Below the pieces are notes generated by a model. It was given only the letters and a program-made list of their open reading frames with translations. It had not been told where the DNA came from and ran no database searches. A stretch of 16,811 nucleotides of DNA from Chloroflexota bacterium (lineage in GTDB: Bacteria; Chloroflexota; Limnocylindria; Limnocylindrales; CSP1-4), in assembly GCA_029858845.1 (NCBI GenBank), contig JAOUEG010000013.1:1-16811 (forward strand), given 5' to 3'. Shown one piece after another: positions 1-3,554 of this stretch. Positions within the stretch are counted from its first letter, which is position 1. Each line of letters opens with the position of its first letter. Both the position numbers and the translations under genes were made by a program.

Positions 1-176
1 TCCTCCCCGCTTCGAATCGGAAGATCCGAATCGACTCCCATCGCAGCCGCCTGCCCGACGGCGGTCTGCCAGCAAATGGAGCGGAGTCATGGGTACCCGA
101 GACCGCAACCCGCAGGACGACGTACGCGCCCTCGGCGATCGGCCCGGGCTCCAGCGCCCCGCGATGCGCCCCCGCG
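1..176. other. Left-edge non-coding stretch with an imperfect hairpin
   Basis: I see no convincing gene in the first 176 bases. Short open frames here have poor codon use and run into the gene on the other strand. Positions 13-33 form an imperfect inverted repeat: two 9-base arms at 13-21 and 25-33 with one A-A mismatch and a 3-base loop. It could fold as a stem-loop downstream of the minus-strand SRPBCC gene, but no T-tract follows on either strand, so calling it a terminator would be a guess. Confidence 0.35.
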
Positions 177-716
177 TCAGCCTTCGAGGGCAGGCATCTC
201 GTAGAAGCCGGGGGCGGCCGGCTTCAGCGTGGCGTTGTGGACCATGGTGAGCTCGCCGCCCGACGCCTTCGCGAGCCCTCGCCCGAAATCAGTCATCAAC
301 TTGTCGTGATTCCAGGTGAACCCCGGCCGCGCGATCGGCGCGAGCAGGTTCATCCACCACTTGGGCGTTTCGACGAGCCACACGTACGACACCTCCGTGC
401 CTCCGGACGGGGCATCGGTGAGGAGGAACCTACCGCGACCGACGATGTCGCCGGACGAGAGCACGTCGATCCGGCGCGGGCGATCGACCTCGGCTACCTC
501 GGTCGTGTACGAGAAGCCGTATCCGGTCGGCGACGTCGTGTGCAGCAGGTACCTGGCCCCGGCGCCGTCGTCCGACCCGGCCTCGCGGACGACGTCGAGG
601 CTCTTCAGCCACCGCCACCACGCCGGCCACTGCTCCACGGCGCTGAGCGTCGCCCATACAGCTTCTCGATCGCTCGTCAGGACGTATTCGCTCAGGAAGT
701 GATACCGAGCAGCCAT
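177..716 (-). CDS. SRPBCC family (polyketide cyclase/dehydrase-like) protein
   Basis: A 179-residue protein of the START-like SRPBCC superfamily. These proteins form a helix-grip fold around a hydrophobic cavity and bind lipids or polyketide-like ligands; most bacterial members have no known substrate. The family pattern is visible: an N-terminal strand, an 'EAVWATLSAVEQWPAWW' helix and tryptophan stretch, a central run of strands ending in a 'TEVSYVWLVETP' strand, and a long C-terminal helix with 'NHDKLMTDFGRGLA'. The start is placed at the ATG at 716 rather than the in-frame GTG at 722, because a GAGAGG lies six bases before the ATG and would abut the GTG. It is probably soluble and cytoplasmic; there is no signal peptide. 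It follows the GyrI-like gene on the same strand by about 80 bases and may have its own promoter at 765-770. The family call is firm; the role is unknown. Confidence 0.85.
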   Translation of the reverse strand: MAARYHFLSEYVLTSDREAVWATLSAVEQWPAWWRWLKSLDVVREAGSDDGAGARYLLHTTSPTGYGFSYTTEVAEVDRPRRIDVLSSGDIVGRGRFLLTDAPSGGTEVSYVWLVETPKWWMNLLAPIARPGFTWNHDKLMTDFGRGLAKASGGELTMVHNATLKPAAPGFYEMPALEG

Positions 717-764
717 TCTCACCCTCTCGTCGTCCGCCCGGCGAATCCCCGGATGCGGGCGCGG

Positions 765-770
765 AGTGTA
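765..770 (-). promoter_or_regulatory. Candidate -10 box for the SRPBCC gene
   Basis: On the minus strand this reads TACACT, a TANNNT match to the -10 hexamer, about 50 bases before the ATG at 716. The gap between the two minus-strand genes is about 80 bases, so a separate promoter is plausible. No clear -35 was seen. Confidence 0.35.
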
Positions 771-799
771 CGCCGATGGCGCGCTTCTCGCCGGGCGGC

Positions 800-1288
800 C
801 TACGTCGTGGCGACCGGCGTCGGCGCGTGGGCGACGGGCAACTCGACGATCGTCCTGATCTGCTCCGGCGGCGTGTCGCCCGGGCTCAGGTAGACCTCGC
901 GCGGCGGTCCCGTCACGACGAAGTCGTGGGCACCGAGCCAGGCCGTCAACGCTCCGTGGGCAGCCGCCACCGTGTCGTACGGCCCGATGTGCAGGAGCGT
1001 CGCGAACGTCCCGGCGGGCAACTCCCGGACCCGCCAGCCTGAAGGGGCGTCCATCGCCCGAGCCACCGGCGCACAGATCTCCACGTCGAACGGCTCATCA
1101 GCCTGGGGCATGCCGTGGTAGATGACGAAGGGCGGTCCTTGCGGCTCCCCGCCGCGGGCGCCCAGGTACCCGTAGATCTCTCCGAACGCGACCCCGATCA
1201 CGCTGCCGATCTCCGACAACCTGACCGGTCGGCGGCTGGACATGACGAAGGTGGCCTCACGCCGCCCGACGTTGACCTCGTGTTCCAT
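800..1288 (-). CDS. GyrI-like / AraC effector-binding domain protein
   Basis: A 162-residue stand-alone GyrI-like (SOUL/GyrI, AraC effector-binding) domain. The family binds small, often cationic or hydrophobic ligands; some members act as drug-binding effector modules or as hydrolases of cyclopropanoids, while many are uncharacterised. The order seen is typical: an N-terminal strand, a 'VRLSEIGSVIGVAFGEIYGYLG' helix, the segment 'GPPFVIYH', a 'DVEICAPVA' strand, a 'GTFATLLHIGPYDTVAAAHGALTAWL' strand-helix pair, and a final 'REVYLSPGDTPPEQIRTIVELPV'. There is no DNA-binding domain, so it is not an AraC regulator. The start at 1288 fits the usual family N-terminus. It is divergent from the cyclase gene, with about 210 bases between them, and lies upstream of the SRPBCC gene on the same strand. 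Confidence 0.88.
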   Translation of the reverse strand: MEHEVNVGRREATFVMSSRRPVRLSEIGSVIGVAFGEIYGYLGARGGEPQGPPFVIYHGMPQADEPFDVEICAPVARAMDAPSGWRVRELPAGTFATLLHIGPYDTVAAAHGALTAWLGAHDFVVTGPPREVYLSPGDTPPEQIRTIVELPVAHAPTPVATT

Positions 1289-1352
1289 CGGTCGACCTCG
1301 CTCGATCCATCGTCCCGCTCGCGCTCGATGGGGTCATCGTCGTCGGTCGCCG

Positions 1353-1382
1353 TTCGGTCTGGCCAGAGCCAGACGGACCGAA
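1353..1382. repeat. Strong interrupted inverted repeat in the divergent intergenic region
   Basis: TTCGGT+CTGGC (1353-1363) is complementary to GCCAG (1368-1372) plus ACCGAA (1377-1382), with a 4-base loop and a 4-base bulge. It lies between the GyrI-like gene and the cyclase gene, about 105 bases before the cyclase -10. It could be a regulator site or a folded leader; nothing in the sequence decides which. Confidence 0.4.
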
Positions 1383-1486
1383 GTCGGGAGCGATCGTGCT
1401 GTCCCTGCTGGGCCGGATCGCGTTCGCGCGGGCGGGACGCGCGGTCGGCCGGACGCCGCCGGATTGCCGGACCGGCCTCGTGCCAC

Positions 1487-1492
1487 TAGAGT
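1487..1492 (+). promoter_or_regulatory. Candidate -10 box for a leaderless cyclase transcript
   Basis: TAGAGT (TANNNT) ends eight bases before the ATG at 1501, the geometry expected if transcription starts at or next to the start codon. No Shine-Dalgarno precedes this ATG, in agreement with leaderless translation. No clear -35 was found. Confidence 0.45.
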
Positions 1493-1500
1493 CTGCGCCC

Positions 1501-2352
1501 ATGGGCAAGCACACGCCCGAAGAGCAGATGCACCAGCTCCTGACCGGCCATAACCCGGCGAGCGCCACGCTGCGACGGGTCTTCCGACGGGTGCCCAGCG
1601 GACCCAACTGCAAGATGTGCGCGGCTCCCTTCGGTGGGCCCGGTGGAGCCGTCCTCCGACACCTCGGCTTCGGCCGATACGCGGGCAACCCCTCATTCTG
1701 CGGCTGGTGCATCAAGGATCTCCAGAAGATGGGCGTCCAGGGCGCCGAGATCCCGGTGACTCTCCTCTTCGCGGACATCCGCGGCTCCACCGCGATCGGC
1801 GAGCGCCTTTCGCCGACCGAGTTCCGGGGCTTCCTCGACCGCTTCTACCGGATCTCGTCGCAGGCGGTCCTGGCCAGCGACGGCATCGTCGACAAGTTCG
1901 TGGGCGACGAGGTCATCGGGCTGTTCTTCGGCGGAGTCAGTGGCGAGCGCCATGTGGCCGCGGCGGTTGAGGCCGGCCGGAGCCTCCTGGCCCGCGCCGG
2001 GCGGCCGGATGCGACGCCGAACGGCCCGATCCCCGTTGGCGCCGCCGTACACACGGGGGTCGCGTTCGTCGGCTCCACGGCGACCGGTGATGTCGTCAGC
2101 GACTTCACGGCGCTCGGGGATCCCGTCAATACCACGGCCCGTCTCGCCAGCCAGGCGGTCGCCGGAGAGCTCCTCGTCTCGGTCCAGGCCGCCACGGCGG
2201 CCGGCGTCGATACGTCAGGACTCGAGCGCCGCACCCTCGAGGCACGCGGCCGCACCGAGCCGGTGGAGGTGGTTGCCATGCGGATGTCGGGTGAGCCGGG
2301 CGAGGCAGCGACGGAGCCGGGCGAAGCGCCGACCACGTCGCGATCTGCGTAG
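1501..2352 (+). CDS. Class III adenylyl cyclase with N-terminal Cys4 zinc-knuckle
   Basis: A 283-residue predicted soluble adenylate cyclase. Residues 86-215 form the class III catalytic domain. Both metal aspartates are visible (D92 in 'LLFADIRGST', D136 in 'KFVGDEVIG'), as are the substrate lysine K132, a threonine at the adenine-selecting position (T203) and the transition-state pair N210 and R214 in 'GDPVNTTARLAS'. A full set with the Lys/Thr pair points to ATP rather than GTP. The N-terminal 80 residues carry two CxxC pairs (C37/C40 and C67/C70), probably a zinc ribbon or similar metal knuckle serving as a sensor or dimer module. The C-terminal 20 residues are low-complexity Glu/Pro/Gly. 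The open frame extends upstream, but ATG 1501 is chosen because it sits right behind TAGAGT and the upstream residues have no cyclase-like content. The nearest candidate cAMP receiver is the MFS-cNMP fusion at 9904. Confidence 0.9.
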   Translation: MGKHTPEEQMHQLLTGHNPASATLRRVFRRVPSGPNCKMCAAPFGGPGGAVLRHLGFGRYAGNPSFCGWCIKDLQKMGVQGAEIPVTLLFADIRGSTAIGERLSPTEFRGFLDRFYRISSQAVLASDGIVDKFVGDEVIGLFFGGVSGERHVAAAVEAGRSLLARAGRPDATPNGPIPVGAAVHTGVAFVGSTATGDVVSDFTALGDPVNTTARLASQAVAGELLVSVQAATAAGVDTSGLERRTLEARGRTEPVEVVAMRMSGEPGEAATEPGEAPTTSRSA

Positions 2353-2409
2353 CGACCCCCGCGCGAGACCGGGGAGCGACCGGAGTGATCCGAGGCTGGG
2401 CCATGATGA

Positions 2410-2434
2410 AAGCCGCCGGCAGGGCCGACGGCTT
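2410..2434 (-). terminator. Candidate intrinsic terminator for the riboswitch/micro-ORF transcript
   Basis: Read on the minus strand, 2434-2424 pairs with 2420-2410 over 11 base pairs (one G-U) around a 3-base CCT loop. It is followed by a short, impure T stretch (GGCTTTCATCAT). On the plus strand one pair becomes a mismatch and no T-tract follows, so the minus strand is favoured. The T-run is weak, which limits confidence. Confidence 0.45.
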
Positions 2435-2446
2435 CCGATCAGAACG

Positions 2447-2463
2447 CTCCGGCGGAGCCGGAG
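2447..2463. terminator. Perfect 7-bp hairpin just after the second micro-ORF
   Basis: CTCCGGC (2447-2453) and GCCGGAG (2457-2463) are perfectly complementary with a 3-base loop. On the minus strand it begins three bases after the TAG at 2467-2469. With the hairpin at 2410-2434 it makes a tandem pair between converging genes, and it may stop transcription from either side or protect a 3' end. It has no clear T-tract. Confidence 0.4.
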
Positions 2464-2466
2464 TCA

Positions 2467-2559
2467 CTACCAGCGATGACCGGAGTCGATCACGACATCC
2501 GTGTCGCCGCGAGTCCCGATGGACAGGGCGCGGAGCTGGGCCATGAAGGGGGTCTTCAT
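2467..2559 (-). CDS. Putative 30-residue peptide, second ORF of the riboswitch transcript
   Basis: A 30-codon ORF starting MKTPFMAQLRALS and ending DSGHRW, not recognised as any family. The ATG at 2559 is two bases after the TAG of the preceding 29-codon ORF (TAGCCATG) in another frame. There is no Shine-Dalgarno of its own, so re-initiation coupled to the first ORF is the natural reading. Codon use supports it: about 24 of 28 third positions after the start are G or C, as in the neighbouring genes. The first half is a short amphipathic basic segment and the second half is acidic and polar; no membrane segment is evident. Both peptides end near a C-terminal Arg-Trp. This could still be a chance frame; conservation would decide. 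Confidence 0.5.
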   Translation of the reverse strand: MKTPFMAQLRALSIGTRGDTDVVIDSGHRW

Positions 2560-2561
2560 GG

Positions 2562-2651
2562 CTAGTACCAGCGCATTCCTGCGCCAACGGTGAGGGCCAG
2601 TGACGCCAGCAGCATCAGCGCCCAGGTGAAGCGCGCCAGGTTCGCCTTCAC
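2562..2651 (-). CDS. Putative 29-residue single-helix membrane micropeptide under riboswitch control
   Basis: A 29-codon ORF with a GTG start at 2651, preceded six bases away by AAGGAG (2663-2658), the best Shine-Dalgarno in the window. The peptide is VKANLARFT, then a hydrophobic stretch WALMLLASLALTVGAG, then MRWY. This gives one predicted transmembrane helix with a positive N-terminus and an Arg-Trp-Tyr end, like known bacterial single-span microproteins. About 24 of 28 third positions are G or C, whereas the overlapping frame has much poorer codon use. It starts about 37 bases after the c-di-GMP aptamer, and its ribosome site lies in a small hairpin. I do not recognise a family. Reading the frame upstream would run through the aptamer, so the short start is preferred. 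Confidence 0.62.
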   Translation of the reverse strand: MKANLARFTWALMLLASLALTVGAGMRWY

Positions 2652-2657
2652 GATGTG

Positions 2658-2674
2658 CTCCTTCTCGATGAAGG
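2658..2674 (-). promoter_or_regulatory. Shine-Dalgarno with a sequestering hairpin (likely expression platform)
   Basis: On the minus strand CCTTC (2674-2670), a 5-base loop and GAAGG (2664-2660) form a perfect 5-bp hairpin that buries most of the AAGGAG (2663-2658) used by the GTG at 2651. It lies 14 bases after the aptamer's closing helix, where a translational riboswitch platform is expected. In addition, the four bases CCGA at the 3' side of aptamer P1 can pair with TCGG just downstream, giving an alternative fold that excludes P1. Whether ligand turns the gene on or off cannot be read from this. Confidence 0.5.
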
Positions 2675-2687
2675 TCCGACACTCTTG

Positions 2688-2766
2688 GATCGGCAGCCGG
2701 GCGGTCTCCCTGCGGAGATCCCTGGCTTTGCGTCCCCGCCTCGCGACGGGTTTGCCCTGGACGATC
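2688..2766 (-). promoter_or_regulatory. Cyclic di-GMP-I riboswitch (GEMM-I) aptamer
   Basis: Read on the minus strand, this 79-base segment matches the GEMM-I/c-di-GMP-I aptamer in both conserved sequence and folding. P1 is GATCG (2766-2762) with CGATC (2692-2688). The invariant AGGGCAAACC is at 2758-2749. A 6-bp helix, CCCGTC (2750-2745) with GGCGGG (2740-2735), is capped by a GNRA tetraloop GCGA (2744-2741). The second invariant block ACGCAAAGCC is at 2733-2724. AGCC (2727-2724) pairs with GGCT (2698-2695). The third helix is GGG with CCC, then TCTCC with GGAGA. The segment ends in TGCCGA. Aligned to Vibrio cholerae Vc2, the ligand-contacting G20 is G at 2756 and C92 is C at 2693. G20, rather than the A20 of cGAMP-sensing GEMM-Ib, predicts c-di-GMP. 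It precedes the 29-codon ORF and lies beyond the GGDEF-EAL and DUF5317 genes on the same strand. Confidence 0.92.
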
Positions 2767-2951
2767 GGCCGAGCGAGGGACGAATGTCCCGTCTCAGGAA
2801 TATGGAGGCCGTCGGCGGCGCTGCCGATGGCACGGAGGTACCACGAGCGAGCGTCGTTCGGGGGAGGTTCCAGGAAGCACCGGCCGGTGCCTGCACGCAC
2901 GGCCGCACCGCGAAGCGCGCTCGCGCTCCGTGCCTGACGGAACCGTCCGGG
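2767..2951 (-). other. Leader/intergenic stretch upstream of the riboswitch
   Basis: These 185 bases separate the DUF5317 stop from the aptamer. I see no gene. They hold a 5-bp hairpin GGGAC/GTCCC with a 4-base loop at 2777-2790, the palindrome at 2877-2890, and a CCTGAC/GTCAGG inverted repeat at 2933-2956 that overlaps the DUF5317 stop codon. A weak -10-like TATTCC lies at 2802-2797 on the minus strand. If it were used, the RNA would begin near the 2777-2790 hairpin, but no -35 supports it. Read-through from the upstream operon is equally possible. Confidence 0.4.
2877..2890. repeat. Perfect 14-bp palindrome
   Basis: GCACCGGCCGGTGC is perfectly self-complementary and lies between the DUF5317 gene and the riboswitch. 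It could be a dimeric regulator's operator or a terminator stem, but it has no loop of normal size and no T-tract. In DNA of this GC content such palindromes also arise by chance. Confidence 0.35.
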
Positions 2952-3524
2952 TCAGGACCGCGCAGCGGGCGCGGCCACGCCGGGTGGCTTCACGTCCGGC
3001 GCCCCGGCCGATCGCATCGCCAGCACGATGGTCAGCACCACGCCGATCCCGATCAGGACGTCGCCGACGCTGAACACGTTGGCGAATGGCACCCAGGTGG
3101 GCAGGGCGAAGATGTCGGTCAGCGGCGCGAGGGCCGGATCCGGCATGACGGCACTGTTCGAATACGTCGTTGGATCCGCCTTGCCAAGCGAGGCCATGGC
3201 GGCCGGATCCGCCGGCATGTAGCCGCCGTTCGCGACGATCGCCGCGAGATTGCTCGCCGCGCCGAGGGCCAGCACCGCCATCCCGGGGATCGCGCGATTG
3301 GCCACGACCGCCGCCAGCACGGCGGCCGTCGAGGCCACGTAGATCGGCGGCCCCAGGTCCCCGACTCGCTCGCTCACCGCCTCGGAGAAGAGCACGACCT
3401 GGACCAGGAGTCCGGCCATGATCACCCACGCCCAGCGCAGCTGGAGTTCGGCCAGGCCGGCGGGCCGACCGCCCACGAGGAACCCCAGGATCAGGCCGAT
3501 CAGGATGGCATAGAGGATGAACAC
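2952..3524 (-). CDS. DUF5317 family membrane protein
   Basis: A 190-residue integral membrane protein of the DUF5317 family, function unknown, found mainly in Chloroflexota, Actinobacteria and Firmicutes. Visible are an N-terminal helix (residues 2-18, 'FILYAILIGLILGFLVGG'), helices around 32-48, 60-80 and 82-98, the conserved 'NGGYMP' motif, a polar loop, then 'PFANVFSVGDVLIGIGVVLTIVLAM' near the end; the last 20 residues are Ala/Pro-rich and cytoplasm-like. The GTG start at 3524 is supported by AGGGAG four bases upstream. It begins 30 bases after the GGDEF-EAL stop, so the two are very likely co-transcribed, giving an uncharacterised membrane protein a c-di-GMP-related context. The riboswitch follows downstream on the same strand. 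Confidence 0.9.
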   Translation of the reverse strand: MFILYAILIGLILGFLVGGRPAGLAELQLRWAWVIMAGLLVQVVLFSEAVSERVGDLGPPIYVASTAAVLAAVVANRAIPGMAVLALGAASNLAAIVANGGYMPADPAAMASLGKADPTTYSNSAVMPDPALAPLTDIFALPTWVPFANVFSVGDVLIGIGVVLTIVLAMRSAGAPDVKPPGVAAPAARS

Positions 3525-3554
3525 GTCGCTCCCTTCAGGCAGGCTGTTCGGGGA

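Larger units (their letters stand above)
2353..2466. other. Convergent intergenic region
   Basis: This stretch lies between the cyclase stop and the stop of the minus-strand 30-codon ORF. It holds the two hairpins listed separately and no further coding signal that I can support. Confidence 0.6.

Noticed and set aside
77..240. A short plus-strand ORF near the left edge
   Set aside because: It overlaps the SRPBCC gene, is very Arg-rich, and has no ribosome site or codon bias.
2688..2766. The aptamer as a cGAMP-sensing GEMM-Ib variant
   Set aside because: The position equivalent to Vc2 G20 is G (2756), not A, so c-di-GMP is the better prediction; weak cGAMP binding cannot be excluded.
2562..2900. 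Reading the 29-codon ORF as a 112-residue protein from an upstream start
   Set aside because: The extension would translate the aptamer itself, shows no coding bias, and the internal GTG has an ideal Shine-Dalgarno.
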